A stretch of DNA of 64,000 nucleotides from Phycisphaerae bacterium (GTDB lineage Bacteria > Planctomycetota > Phycisphaerae > Sedimentisphaerales > UBA12454): NCBI GenBank assembly GCA_041652575.1, contig JBAZHC010000002.1, positions 1 to 64,000 of the forward strand, written 5' to 3'. Position 1 is the stretch's first letter. Every line of letters begins with the position of its first letter. The position numbers were made by a program, and so were the translations under genes. Of this stretch, positions 36,382 through 45,060 are shown one piece after another. The notes below the pieces were generated by a model. That model made no database searches. It was not told the origin of the DNA and saw only the letters and a program-made list of their open reading frames with translations.

Positions 36382-39300
36382 TTACCAGGGAGTATTGCAG
36401 CCGTTGTTGGTTCTTTCCTGGCAGTTCATCCATTTGTCTGCAAATCTTCGTAAATCGGTTATGTCCAGCATATAAGCCGTTCCGAAATCTTCCAGTTTTC
36501 GCCAATCTTTAGCGAATTGCCAGAAGTCTTCTTCATTTACAACGCAATCATGGGTGAAATCCCATGCCGGCCAGCCAAGAACTCCGATACTATAATCTGG
36601 TCTCGGGCATTCCCAGCCGACAACTCTAAACGACCATACATCGCTGCTGGCAGAACCATCGGTTACCACTTTAAAGTAGTAAGTATTTCCTGCGCTGATA
36701 GTGGCATTTATCGTACTGCTGTGTTCGCCGCGAGTGGCAGGTATAGATGCTCCGAGCTGCGTAGTCGGATTGGGATTTGTGCCAAAGTAGACTACATCAG
36801 TAGTTCCGCCAAAACCGGAGTACCATTTCAATGGAATGGAACCTGTGCCGACATAGACTTTCTTATCGCCGTTGCGCGGTGTTGGTGCTGAAGCCCTTTG
36901 TGGGAAACCATTGGAAACATAGATAGTTCCATCCTGACCGTCGCCGGCAAGACTCAAACCGTTATGGCTCGGGTCGGTCGTTGAATCAGTAGTATGGCCT
37001 TTTGCTCCGCCATTTGCGGTAATCGTTCCTGTAATAGGTGTACCGCTGGCGTAATATATCGAAACTCGACCGCCTGCACCGCCGCCGCCGTTTCCGTTGC
37101 CTTTGTCGTTATTAGAGCCGCCGTTGCCGCCATTAACGCTGATAATACCGGCGTTACTGAAGGTTGTGCCGGCAATAATTCTTACCGAACCGCCTGCGCC
37201 GCCGCCACTGACATATTTTGAGACAGGTATAACACTGCCGCCTTCTGCATATATCTGTGCGTTGGAACCAAAGCTTACACTGCCTGTAGCGGCAATTTCG
37301 ACACCGCCGCCGCCTGCACCGCTCGGCAGGTCTCTGCCGCGTCCGCCTGCACTTCCGCCAAATGGAACCGGCACATACTTATCTCCGTATGTTGAGCCTC
37401 CGTCAAATAAACCATAGAAGTAGCCTCTGCCGCTGGTTCCGCCGATGCCGCCGTAACCGCCGCCGCCGCTGACATTGAACAAGCCGACTATTTTACTTAC
37501 GCCCGGACCGAATACGGCTGGTGCTGTACTTGTTGTCAGGTAATAATCTCTGGTGTTGTCAATATTGTCGCTAAAGCGGTTATACTGTGTTTTATGACCG
37601 GATTCAAGATATCCCGGTGTTACTTCGGCACTGTCTGTTCCACGCATACCGCGATAACCGCCGCTGCGAGCCTTGGGCTGGTCTGTTGAATATACAACAT
37701 CATCGCCTGAAATATCCATCTTGCCGTCGAAATAGAAATCTCCGGTTGTATGAATTGCCAATGGTCTGCGCGGCCGTGCATCGAAGGATACTGCATATTC
37801 CGGCAATACCGTAATTGTGTAATTCAGATTATAATTAAAACCACTTGGGAAATTAAAGACAGCTACGCCATCTGCTGCAACGCTGCCTGTTGCGACAGGA
37901 GTTGTTACCCAGCCGGTTTCATTCTTTAGTTTGCAGGTCAATGGAGCAATGCTTTGGCCATCGTAGGTAACAGTATTGACATCACTGGTATTGAAGATGA
38001 GCTTGAAATCATTTACCGCATTAAACGACCATACGTCGCTGTTTGCATCTACAGTGCCGTTTGTGGCCTTGACGTACCAGTAATAGGTCTGACCTGCGGT
38101 AACGTCGGCCTGATAACTTTGTTCGGCACGTAAAACGCCGCCTTTTGCCGGGACGCCGCTAATTGTCGTAACCAGTGCCAGGTCGTCCGGATTACTGCTG
38201 GTGCCGAAATAAACTTCGTTTTGGGTGGCGCCGAAACCCGGGTACCAATTTAATGTTACCTTGTTATTTACAACTATGGCATCGCTGCCTGTTTGAGGTG
38301 TTGGAATTTCCGGCTTGAGCGGGTTGGTATTGGCGGTAAGAATTGTGCCGTCTGAACCCGGTTTGCTGCTGGTGCTCGGAAGACCATTAGTGTTTCCGAC
38401 AGCACCGCCTGCGACTGTAATAAGATTATTGTTAGCGGCCAAAGTTGAACCGTAATATATAGCTATGCGTCCGCCGCCGCCGCCGCCGCCGGCATCGGTT
38501 TGTTTATCTGCTCTTAAAGTATCACTGCCTTTGCCGCCATTTGCATTGATTACAGCCATAGTTGTAACGCTGCCGCCGGCGATAATCTTCACAGAACCAC
38601 CTGCACCGCCGCCTGAGCCGTAATCCACTGAAGGACAACTGCCGCCTGTTACGAGAATCTTTGCTGTAGAAGCGATATTTACATCACCTGTTGCGGCTAT
38701 TTCGATAGCGCCGCCGCCGGGACCGCCGTTAGCGTTATTGCTCCAGCCGCCGGCACTGCCTCCCAGCGGGACAGGAATCGACTCATAACCGTAAATATCT
38801 CCGCCGCTTCCGCCGCCTGCTCGGCCGTTATCTCCGCCGAGGCCGCCGTAACCGCCGCCGGCTCCGCAGAATAAAGTAGGAGACGCTAATGTTGCTCCAG
38901 TTGCACCGAAGCCGGGACCGAATATTTCAAGCATATCTTCCTGTGTCATATTGTCACGTTCGGTGCCGCCTTCTCTTAACATTCTGAACGAACCTCTATG
39001 GCCGCCTGCGCGAGCCGAGGATGAATCGTATTGTTTTGCTTCCGCTGCAGGGCCAGATGCGATGATATGGCATTTCAGGTTCAAGTCGCCGTCAACGTGC
39101 AATGCCATTGGCCTGGATGTTCTTCTGTGACCGGCGGCATCATACTGGGCTTCCAGTACGCTGTTAATCTGCGGAATAATAACCATATCATAAAGTCTGC
39201 TGAAGTTTGGGTCGGCAGCGAAGTCGAATATAGCAACATCGTCATCACCGAGGTAGCCTGTAATAGTGCCTGATAAGTTTGCGTCTTTTGTCAGACTAAG

Positions 39301-39612
39301 AGCGGGATAATCTATACCGTCATATAAGGCATTAACGTCAGAAGTATTGACTATAATCAGTCTTGCTTCTGTACGGAACTGCCATACATCTCCTTCGGAA
39401 ACCGTTGATGGCGGATAATTGCTGTTTATTTTCCAATAATATGTTTCGCCTTTATTTGTATCAGCAATCAGGTAGTTGGAATCTGTGATGCCTGCCGCTA
39501 TGCGTACCGATGTGTTACCTGCTTCGACCAAATCTTTGTGTATCGAGAAATAAACATCGAAGCTTGCGGCATCCGGTGCCGACCACTGTAAATCTATATT
39601 TTCGTCAACCAC
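36382..39612 (-). CDS. glycine-rich modular surface protein with dockerin-like tail (3' part of frameshifted gene)
   Basis: 1,076 residues in one frame; the same frame stays open upstream to about 39775, so the true gene continues into the next entry. Modules repeat: a fibronectin-III-like unit (VDENIDLQWSAPDAASFDVY; later VNNKVTLNWYPGFGATQNEV; later GSIPLKWYSGFGGTTDVVYF) alternates with long Gly-rich segments (GGGYGGLGGDNGRAGGGSGG; AGGGGGGGRIAIYY). There are two full Gly-rich copies. The C-terminus has a dockerin-like pair of Asp-rich loops (DFTHDCVVNEEDFWQFAKDW, then DITDLRRFADKW). It is probably cell-surface or secreted. Function unknown; adhesin, matrix or glycan-binding roles are possible. 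A terminator follows. Confidence 0.75.
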   Translation of the reverse strand: MVDENIDLQWSAPDAASFDVYFSIHKDLVEAGNTSVRIAAGITDSNYLIADTNKGETYYWKINSNYPPSTVSEGDVWQFRTEARLIIVNTSDVNALYDGIDYPALSLTKDANLSGTITGYLGDDDVAIFDFAADPNFSRLYDMVIIPQINSVLEAQYDAAGHRRTSRPMALHVDGDLNLKCHIIASGPAAEAKQYDSSSARAGGHRGSFRMLREGGTERDNMTQEDMLEIFGPGFGATGATLASPTLFCGAGGGYGGLGGDNGRAGGGSGGDIYGYESIPVPLGGSAGGWSNNANGGPGGGAIEIAATGDVNIASTAKILVTGGSCPSVDYGSGGGAGGSVKIIAGGSVTTMAVINANGGKGSDTLRADKQTDAGGGGGGGRIAIYYGSTLAANNNLITVAGGAVGNTNGLPSTSSKPGSDGTILTANTNPLKPEIPTPQTGSDAIVVNNKVTLNWYPGFGATQNEVYFGTSSNPDDLALVTTISGVPAKGGVLRAEQSYQADVTAGQTYYWYVKATNGTVDANSDVWSFNAVNDFKLIFNTSDVNTVTYDGQSIAPLTCKLKNETGWVTTPVATGSVAADGVAVFNFPSGFNYNLNYTITVLPEYAVSFDARPRRPLAIHTTGDFYFDGKMDISGDDVVYSTDQPKARSGGYRGMRGTDSAEVTPGYLESGHKTQYNRFSDNIDNTRDYYLTTSTAPAVFGPGVSKIVGLFNVSGGGGYGGIGGTSGRGYFYGLFDGGSTYGDKYVPVPFGGSAGGRGRDLPSGAGGGGVEIAATGSVSFGSNAQIYAEGGSVIPVSKYVSGGGAGGSVRIIAGTTFSNAGIISVNGGNGGSNNDKGNGNGGGGAGGRVSIYYASGTPITGTITANGGAKGHTTDSTTDPSHNGLSLAGDGQDGTIYVSNGFPQRASAPTPRNGDKKVYVGTGSIPLKWYSGFGGTTDVVYFGTNPNPTTQLGASIPATRGEHSSTINATISAGNTYYFKVVTDGSASSDVWSFRVVGWECPRPDYSIGVLGWPAWDFTHDCVVNEEDFWQFAKDWRKLEDFGTAYMLDITDLRRFADKWMNCQERTNNGCNTPW

Positions 39613-40769
39613 GTCTTCTGCTCCGTCAGCAGGATACGGTTCAGTTGCCTTTTGTGAACCGGTAGTAAACGACCAGACCGGACTTGTAACGGGATTGCCG
39701 CCGATAGTTGAAACAACCTGCCAGTAATAGGTAGTCTCAAAGCCAAGCGGGCCGTCGAGGTCGGTATTATTAACTCATTTACATCGCCGCCATGCAAAAT
39801 AGTTTTCACAAGCGGCAGATTAAGCGTATTGGAGTCCGTGCCAAAATATATATATTGTGCCGTAGCACCGGAAGCAGGAACCCAGTTTACGTCAGCAGTA
39901 ATACTGGCATTCGAAGAGCGCGGAATAGGAAGAATTGCTGTCGTATGCGCGACAGCGGGATTGTTCTGATAAAGAAGGCTGATCTCCAAAGGATTTAAAA
40001 TACGGTTGTAAATACGTAATTCGTCCAGTAAACCGTCAAACTCCCGCTCACCGGCTCCTACCTTCAATGGAGAATCATAATAAGGATATGTATCCATATT
40101 CATATTATCAGTATTAAAATTAGTAACGGTCACAGGTGCTTCGAGGCTGTCAATATACATCTTGCTGCTGTCTCGCGTAGTTCTGTCAATAACAACAACG
40201 GCATGATGCCATGTATTATTCGTGACTCCCAGAACATTGAGTGTATCTGCGGTCTCAAACCTTACGCAATTCTTACTGTGGCGGAAATCCAATTTGCCGT
40301 TATATGCGCGTACTTCCCAATAGTACGTTGTGTCATATATATAGGTATGTCTGAAAAAGGTACTCGAAGATGTATTCGGCGTTTTGAACCAGAAGGTAAA
40401 TGTGGTTTTATCTGTTCCCGGCCAACCATCGCCAAACTCGAATAAAGGGCCATTCGGCGGGATGCTAACGCTGCAATCGTTATTGTCGCCTGCGCCATCT
40501 GCGGCATCATAAAAATTGTTAAAATCAGCACATTTACTGCCGCGTATGGCATCTGTAGCTCTCCACACGCTCTGGCCGGCAGTGTTATAATCCACCAGTG
40601 TTCCAGTAATCGCAGCAACTACATCGACGGTTGTGGTTGTTGTTGGGGTACTCTCGAAATTAAGATTGAATGTTAGACCAAGGTCTGTATCAGGATTCCA
40701 TACGGCCCATGCACTGGTTGAAACCAGCGCTACTACAATCAGCATCATTCCTCTTATGTTATTTTTCAT
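39594..40769 (-). CDS. LamG-like secreted protein (5' part of the same frameshifted gene)
   Basis: 391 residues with a signal peptide (MKNNIRGMMLIVVALVSTSA) and a LamG/concanavalin A-like domain (about 30-270: TFTFWFKTPNT, WHHAVVVIDRTTRDSSKMYI, FDGLLDELRIYNRILNPLEI). A fibronectin-III-like unit then begins (ADVNWVPASGATAQYIYFGT). After TILHGGDVNEL the frame turns into low-sense sequence. The other frame instead continues with NNTDLDGPLGFETTYYWQVV, exactly what this module should contain. Adding one base near 39766-39776 would join the two into one protein of about 1,460 residues. AAGGAGG precedes the ATG. The break is a real frameshift or an assembly error. Confidence 0.8.
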   Translation of the reverse strand: MKNNIRGMMLIVVALVSTSAWAVWNPDTDLGLTFNLNFESTPTTTTTVDVVAAITGTLVDYNTAGQSVWRATDAIRGSKCADFNNFYDAADGAGDNNDCSVSIPPNGPLFEFGDGWPGTDKTTFTFWFKTPNTSSSTFFRHTYIYDTTYYWEVRAYNGKLDFRHSKNCVRFETADTLNVLGVTNNTWHHAVVVIDRTTRDSSKMYIDSLEAPVTVTNFNTDNMNMDTYPYYDSPLKVGAGEREFDGLLDELRIYNRILNPLEISLLYQNNPAVAHTTAILPIPRSSNASITADVNWVPASGATAQYIYFGTDSNTLNLPLVKTILHGGDVNELIIPTSTARLALRLPITGRLFQLSAAIPLQVRSGRLLPVHKRQLNRILLTEQKTWLTKI

Positions 40770-41042
40770 AACAATGTCCTCCTTAAAAAAATATTGATGG
40801 ATAAATTTCTGATTTATATAAGCCCTCTGCTAACTGTAAAACATACATAAAAATTATAAACCTAAAATACCGAGCTAATCCGTCTTCCACGTTTCGAGGG
40901 AGTTAAACCGAAATCCTGAATTACTGCATATATTTTCCAAAAAACGGCTATAAAAACAAAAAACACTCAAACCAGGGCACACTCCTATATATCGTTATTT
41001 AAGACTATCGATATGAGTATACTATTTTAACCCACATATATA

Positions 41043-41084
41043 ATAGTGCATTTTGCGTCAAAAAATTGCATAATTGCGCACTAT
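41043..41084. promoter_or_regulatory. candidate operator of the XylR-like regulator
   Basis: ATAGTGC (41043-41049) is perfectly inverted as GCACTAT (41078-41084). Inside are three TTGC units (TTGCGTCA, TTGCATAA, TTGCGCAC) with roughly helical-turn spacing, as AraC-type sites often show. It ends 5 bases before the -35 hexamer, so the regulator may control itself and the divergent surface gene. Confidence 0.4.
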
Positions 41085-41088
41085 GCCA

Positions 41089-41117
41089 TTGATTTCTGTG
41101 TTATTTTGGGCTATAAT
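41089..41117 (+). promoter_or_regulatory. promoter of the XylR-like regulator, possibly leaderless
   Basis: TTGATT (41089-41094), 17-base spacer, perfect TATAAT (41112-41117). The usual start point, about 7 bases on, falls at 41124, the ATG itself. Confidence 0.6.
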
Positions 41118-41123
41118 TCAGGT

Positions 41124-42317
41124 ATGCCAACGAGTCATCCACAGAAACTCGATCTACGAGTAGCATTTGTTGTTCCTACTATTGGACTCAACACTCGCCG
41201 TGTTCTCAAGGGTGTTTCTCGTTATGCGATGTTTAATCCGGCCTGGCATCTTCGCATTGCCTGTGGCGATTCCCGCAGTATCCTTCCAATTCTAAGGAAG
41301 ACAGGGATAGACGGAGCGTTCATCTCTATTCAGTCGGATAAGCTCGTCTCTGATTTGCTTTCTATGAAACTGCCGTGTATCGCTCTGCAGTGCCTTAAAA
41401 TTCCGCGGCATTTTCCTTATCTTACTGCCGACTCATTTCAGGCCGGCAGAATTGTTGCCGAGCATTTTCTTGAACGTGGATTTCGCAATTTTGCGTACTA
41501 TAGCATGAGCAATGTCATCTGGTCAAAACAGCGAATGGAAGGGTTCTGTCAGAGATTGAAAGAAGCCGGATATTCAGCCGGTATCTATAATGTGAACGCA
41601 ACGGGCAAATCAAATCATGACTGGCAGATCGGAAGAACATGGACAAAGGGGCTTGAAGGGCCTTTAAACTGGCTGCGGTCTCTGCCCAAACCGGTTGGCC
41701 TTATGGCCTGTGATGATGGTGTCGGCTATGACCTGATTGAGGCCGCCGGCGAAGCCGGCATTAAAATTCCGGAAGATGTCGCTATTGTCGGGATGGATAA
41801 TGATGAGGCTTTGTGCAATTCCATAAAGCCGCCGCTTTCGAGCGTTGAAGCAAATTCCGAACAGGCCGGTTACGAGGCGGCTGAACTGCTTAACGCGATA
41901 ATGATCGGCAAAGAGGAAATGTCGCTTCGGCCTATACTTGCCCGTGCGACGTGCGTAGTGACCAGGCAGTCATCCGATATTCTGGCGATTAATGACCCGC
42001 AGGTCGCCGCCGCAGTCCACTTCATTCGAACGCGATTTAACTCGCCCATTCAGGTTTCGGATGTCGTCAATGCAACCTCTCTTTCGAGGCGAGGTCTGGA
42101 AAAGAAGTTCAGGACGATTCTTAAATGCTCTATACTGGACGAGATAATGCGAATACGGATTGAACACATTTCCAATCTGCTCCTTAAATCAGGTATGTCG
42201 ATTGACCAGATTGCTGCTTCTTCAACCTTCGATTCTACCAGCCATCTGATTCGCGCATTCAAAAAATACAAAGGTATGCCTCCTCGCACTTTTAGAAAGA
42301 TGCATGGCGTTATTTGA
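41124..42317 (+). CDS. XylR-like regulator: LacI-type sensor fused to AraC helix-turn-helix
   Basis: A 397-residue regulator. Residues 1-270 form a periplasmic-binding-protein-like sensor (LRVAFVVPTIGLNTRRVLKG, GLMACDDGVGYDLIEAAGEA, VAIVGMDNDEALCNSI). About 285-397 form an AraC-type double helix-turn-helix (SDVVNATSLSRRGLEKKFRT, then SIDQIAASSTFDSTSHLIRA, ending MPPRTFRKM). This is the E. coli XylR layout, so the signal is probably a pentose or other sugar. The ATG at 41124 is chosen because a start at 41046 would lie upstream of the -10 box and add 26 residues with no homology. Its target may be the divergent surface protein gene. Confidence 0.88.
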   Translation: MPTSHPQKLDLRVAFVVPTIGLNTRRVLKGVSRYAMFNPAWHLRIACGDSRSILPILRKTGIDGAFISIQSDKLVSDLLSMKLPCIALQCLKIPRHFPYLTADSFQAGRIVAEHFLERGFRNFAYYSMSNVIWSKQRMEGFCQRLKEAGYSAGIYNVNATGKSNHDWQIGRTWTKGLEGPLNWLRSLPKPVGLMACDDGVGYDLIEAAGEAGIKIPEDVAIVGMDNDEALCNSIKPPLSSVEANSEQAGYEAAELLNAIMIGKEEMSLRPILARATCVVTRQSSDILAINDPQVAAAVHFIRTRFNSPIQVSDVVNATSLSRRGLEKKFRTILKCSILDEIMRIRIEHISNLLLKSGMSIDQIAASSTFDSTSHLIRAFKKYKGMPPRTFRKMHGVI

Positions 42318-42359
42318 GTCGCAGCCAAAGGGCTCTGCCGGGAACTTATGTTTCTTATT

Positions 42360-42387
42360 TTGACAATTCTTCATTTTCTGCTATAAT
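42360..42387 (+). promoter_or_regulatory. promoter of recJ
   Basis: Perfect TTGACA (42360-42365), 16-base spacer, perfect TATAAT (42382-42387), about 50 bases before the start codon at 42437. Confidence 0.7.
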
Positions 42388-42436
42388 CCGCTCTGGACTG
42401 ATAAAAACACGTTTTAAGTGAATTTAAGGTATACAA

Positions 42437-44185
42437 ATGCGTCTTGCCGCAAGGATGCAAAAAAAAGAATGGCATATTTTACCTGCCGACCCGATAGCCG
42501 GTCAGCTTGTTGAATCTCTAAAAATTCCGCCCATACTTGCCCAGGTGCTTGTCAATCGGCAGATAAAAACAGCCGAAGCGGCAAAAATCTTTCTCAATCC
42601 AAAGCTCAACGACCTTATCGAGCCCGAACGTCTGCCCGGCATAAAAGCCGCCGTTGACAGAATTGAAAAAGCCGTCAAAGAAAAACAAAAGATTACCATT
42701 TACGGCGATTATGATGTCGATGGTATAACTGCGGTGTCGATTCTGCACGGCCTTTTCAGACTGCTCGGCGCAGAAATAGATTATTACATCCCGCACAGGG
42801 TTGACGAAGGTTACGGCCTGAACGTCGAAGCAATCGACCAGATTGTCCGTTCAGGTGCGAAACTGCTCATAAGCGTCGATTGCGGCATAACCGCATTCGA
42901 TTCGGCTCTGGCCGCCAAAGAAAAAGGCATCGACCTGATAATTACCGACCATCATCGGCCATCGCCTGACGGCAGACTTCCCCATTCCGTTGCGATAGTT
43001 CATCCCAACCTCGACAAAGATTATCCATCTCAGTCAAGCTCCGGCGCTACAGTCGCTTTCAAACTTGCCTGGGCGGTTGTCAATCGCATCAAAGGCTCCG
43101 ATACGACTCCGCAGCATTTGCGTCAGTTTCTTATTAACGCGACGGTCTTCGCAGCAATGGGCACAATCGCCGATGTCGTTGACCTTCGCGAGGAGAACAG
43201 GATAATCAGCAGCTTCGGCCTGCGTGCGATATCTGAGTCCGACCTGCCCGGCATAGAGGCACTGGTCGGTGTCGCCGGCATAAAAGGTCAGACCATTGAC
43301 AGTTTTCATATGGGTTTTTGCCTTGCTCCGGTTCTTAACGCCGCCGGCAGAATGGGACATGCCAGGCTCGCGGTCGAGCTTCTCACGAGCGACAACAAAT
43401 TAAAGGCGATTCGAATCGCCGAATATCTCAAGGAACAGAACAAACAGCGTCAGCAGCTTGAAAAGAAAATTTTCAAGCACGCCTGTTCCATGATGACAGA
43501 GCAGGGCCTTGACCATCCGGATAGAAAGACAATTGTTCTGGCCAGCGGCGAATGGCATACCGGCGTAATCGGCATTGTCGCCTCAAGGTTAATCGACAAA
43601 TTCTATAAACCGACGATTATGTTCAATATTACAAACGACAAAGCGCAGGGCTCTGCCCGCTCAATCGAAGGCTTTGACATTTTGGCTGCGATTACCGCCT
43701 GCGGCGAATATTTAAACACTTTTGGCGGCCACGCGATGGCAGCGGGCCTGACGATTGACGCTGCGAAAATTGACGATTTCTCGCAGGCCTTTGAAAATTA
43801 CGCCGCCGCAAACTGGAACGACGTCGAGTTTACCAGCAGACTCGAAATCGATGCGGTCTGCTCATTAAAGGATATATCCGTTCCAACGGTAAGATTGCTT
43901 ACGACGCTTGGTCCGTTCGGCAGGGGAAATCCAACTCCGGTTTTTGTCGTAAGGGGAGTAAGGCTTACCGCTTCGCCGAGAAGAGTTGGGGTCAATGGCG
44001 AACATCTGCAGTTGGCGATCTGCGACAATGCCGCTAATGTCCGCTGCATCGGCTTTAAGATGGCCCATCTGGAAAAGAAACTTTTAGAGAACGAATTTTT
44101 TAATATTGCCTTTGAAGCACAGGTTGATAATTTCTACGGCGATCCTTCCGTCCAACTCGTTCTCAGTGATATTCAATTTGAATAA
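42437..44185 (+). CDS. recJ: single-stranded-DNA-specific exonuclease RecJ
   Basis: A 582-residue 5'-3' exonuclease of the DHH phosphoesterase superfamily, acting in recombination and repair. Motif I is TIYGDYDVDGITA (about 83-95). Motif III is the DHH signature in IIITDHHRPSP (about 169-179). The DHHA1 domain lies around 360-460 (SGEWHTGVIGIVASRL, GSARSIEGFD, FGGHAMAAGLTI), with an OB-type C-terminal domain (LGPFGRGNPTPVF). Length is normal for the family. AAGG is about 8 bases before the ATG; MQKKEWHIL six codons later is an alternative start. It stands alone with its own promoter and is followed by the RNA gene on the other strand. Confidence 0.96.
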   Translation: MRLAARMQKKEWHILPADPIAGQLVESLKIPPILAQVLVNRQIKTAEAAKIFLNPKLNDLIEPERLPGIKAAVDRIEKAVKEKQKITIYGDYDVDGITAVSILHGLFRLLGAEIDYYIPHRVDEGYGLNVEAIDQIVRSGAKLLISVDCGITAFDSALAAKEKGIDLIITDHHRPSPDGRLPHSVAIVHPNLDKDYPSQSSSGATVAFKLAWAVVNRIKGSDTTPQHLRQFLINATVFAAMGTIADVVDLREENRIISSFGLRAISESDLPGIEALVGVAGIKGQTIDSFHMGFCLAPVLNAAGRMGHARLAVELLTSDNKLKAIRIAEYLKEQNKQRQQLEKKIFKHACSMMTEQGLDHPDRKTIVLASGEWHTGVIGIVASRLIDKFYKPTIMFNITNDKAQGSARSIEGFDILAAITACGEYLNTFGGHAMAAGLTIDAAKIDDFSQAFENYAAANWNDVEFTSRLEIDAVCSLKDISVPTVRLLTTLGPFGRGNPTPVFVVRGVRLTASPRRVGVNGEHLQLAICDNAANVRCIGFKMAHLEKKLLENEFFNIAFEAQVDNFYGDPSVQLVLSDIQFE

Positions 44186-44217
44186 CTGCTTTTTAGTTTG
44201 ATTTTGATACAAAAAAA

Positions 44218-44239
44218 GGCTGACCGTTAACGGTCAGCC
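44218..44239 (-). terminator. terminator of the 6S-like RNA gene
   Basis: A 22-base perfect palindrome (GGCTGACCG, TTAA, CGGTCAGCC). On the minus strand it is followed by seven T residues (44217-44211), the classic rho-independent form. It also lies just beyond recJ on the plus strand. Confidence 0.75.
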
Positions 44240-44264
44240 GCTGTGAAAATTATTTTATATTTTC

Positions 44265-44445
44265 CTGGATACTTCCTGCCCACCTTTTTCTATAAGCACA
44301 CAAGCACAGCACCGAAATCCTCGGGTCTGTCAGGCAGGCCTACTCGCCCTCAGGCACCAAACACGTGTTCGCTTATGCGCATCTACCATTTTTGCAAAGG
44401 CATACGCTAAAAGTTCCTTTTACCGGCCTTTCAGTAATTTCCAGC
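44265..44445 (-). ncRNA. structured small RNA, probable 6S-like RNA
   Basis: A gene-sized non-coding unit with its own strong promoter (44480-44451) and terminator (44239-44211). The ends pair: CTGGA (44444-44440) with TCCAG (44269-44265), and TACT (44436-44433) with AGTA (44273-44270). That closes a molecule of about 180 nt, the usual 6S RNA length. Inside, AAGC and ACAC near GCGAACACGTG pair with GTGTGCTT, and there are further GC-rich helices (GCCTGAGGGCGAGTAGGC). No sustained reading frame fits. 6S RNA binds sigma70 RNA polymerase in stationary phase. The identity is inferred from size, closing stem and gene architecture; the RNase P and tmRNA hallmarks I know are absent. Confidence 0.6.
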
Positions 44446-44450
44446 TTGTG

Positions 44451-44480
44451 ATTATATCTTTATATTTACAATGCTGTCAA
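44451..44480 (-). promoter_or_regulatory. promoter of the 6S-like RNA
   Basis: On the minus strand perfect TTGACA (44480-44475), 18-base spacer, perfect TATAAT (44456-44451). The start is predicted near 44445. Confidence 0.7.
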
Positions 44481-44547
44481 GTCCTATTTTTCGCTATTTC
44501 TTACTAAATCCCTCAAAATTAACTGGAAACGGCTTTTAAAACTAACT

Positions 44548-44587
44548 AAAAAGGCCTAATCCCGATTCGTCGAGATTAGGCCTTTTT
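44548..44587 (-). terminator. bidirectional terminator downstream of the small membrane protein gene
   Basis: AAAAAGGCCTAATC (44548-44561) and GATTAGGCCTTTTT (44574-44587) form a perfect 14-bp inverted repeat with a 12-base loop, with T-tracts on either strand. It separates the small gene (stop at 44607) from the RNA promoter. Confidence 0.75.
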
Positions 44588-44606
44588 CACTATAGAAAGC
44601 GGATTT

Positions 44607-44933
44607 CTATTTATCTTCGCCTCCTTCAGGCACCGTATTTTGACCATTTTTGGACATTCTCATAATGGCCTGCATCCCACGGTCAAAAGCAGCTTTAAAG
44701 TCCTGCTGGTTCATACCAGACATTTTGGCAGCGACCTTGCCATAAGCGTTGTCGCGAAGGTTAGTTAAAACCGCCGTGGCCCGGCTTTGGCTGTCAGAAC
44801 CGCCGGAACTATGGGAAACATAAGCATTTCCATTGGAATCAGTCCTGCCGGACGGAGCAAGATAGTAAATCGCAGTAGCAAAACCCGAGAAATAAATGAT
44901 TAAAAGAAACAAAAATCTACTTTTCCAGCCCAT
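44607..44933 (-). CDS. small single-pass membrane protein of unknown function
   Basis: 108 residues. An N-terminal hydrophobic helix (about 6-26, FLFLLIIYFSGFATAIYYLA) is followed by a Ser/Gly-rich linker and a helical domain (TNLRDNAYGKVAAKMSGMNQ, then FKAAFDRGMQAIMRM). It is not recognised. It is supported by a well-formed terminator right after its stop and by sensible protein character; the upstream ribosome site is poor (GGGGGCTTT). It is probably exported and membrane-anchored, with the helical part outside the cytoplasm. Confidence 0.6.
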   Translation of the reverse strand: MGWKSRFLFLLIIYFSGFATAIYYLAPSGRTDSNGNAYVSHSSGGSDSQSRATAVLTNLRDNAYGKVAAKMSGMNQQDFKAAFDRGMQAIMRMSKNGQNTVPEGGEDK

Positions 44934-45060
44934 AAAGCCCCCAAAAATGTAAACTTATAGGCCCCCTCAAACCCTGCTGCTTTTGGCTACATTAAACATA
45001 TACGAAATAAACCGGCGGAAAGCAAATCGCAGTGAGATTTTAAAGTTGGCTATATTTAAA

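Larger units (their letters stand above)
40770..41123. other. divergent regulatory region
   Basis: Between the glycine-rich surface gene (minus) and the XylR-like regulator (plus). It holds the inverted repeat at 41043-41084 and the promoter at 41089-41117. No gene is supported. Confidence 0.5.

Noticed and set aside
37081..38830. GCC-rich repetitive DNA that could be read as a tandem repeat or a gene on the plus strand
   Set aside because: It is the complement of glycine codons in the Gly-rich surface protein; the plus-strand frames are by-products.
41046..41123. Upstream start for the XylR-like regulator adding 26 residues
   Set aside because: It lies upstream of a TTGATT/TATAAT promoter and adds non-homologous residues; ATG at 41124 fits better.
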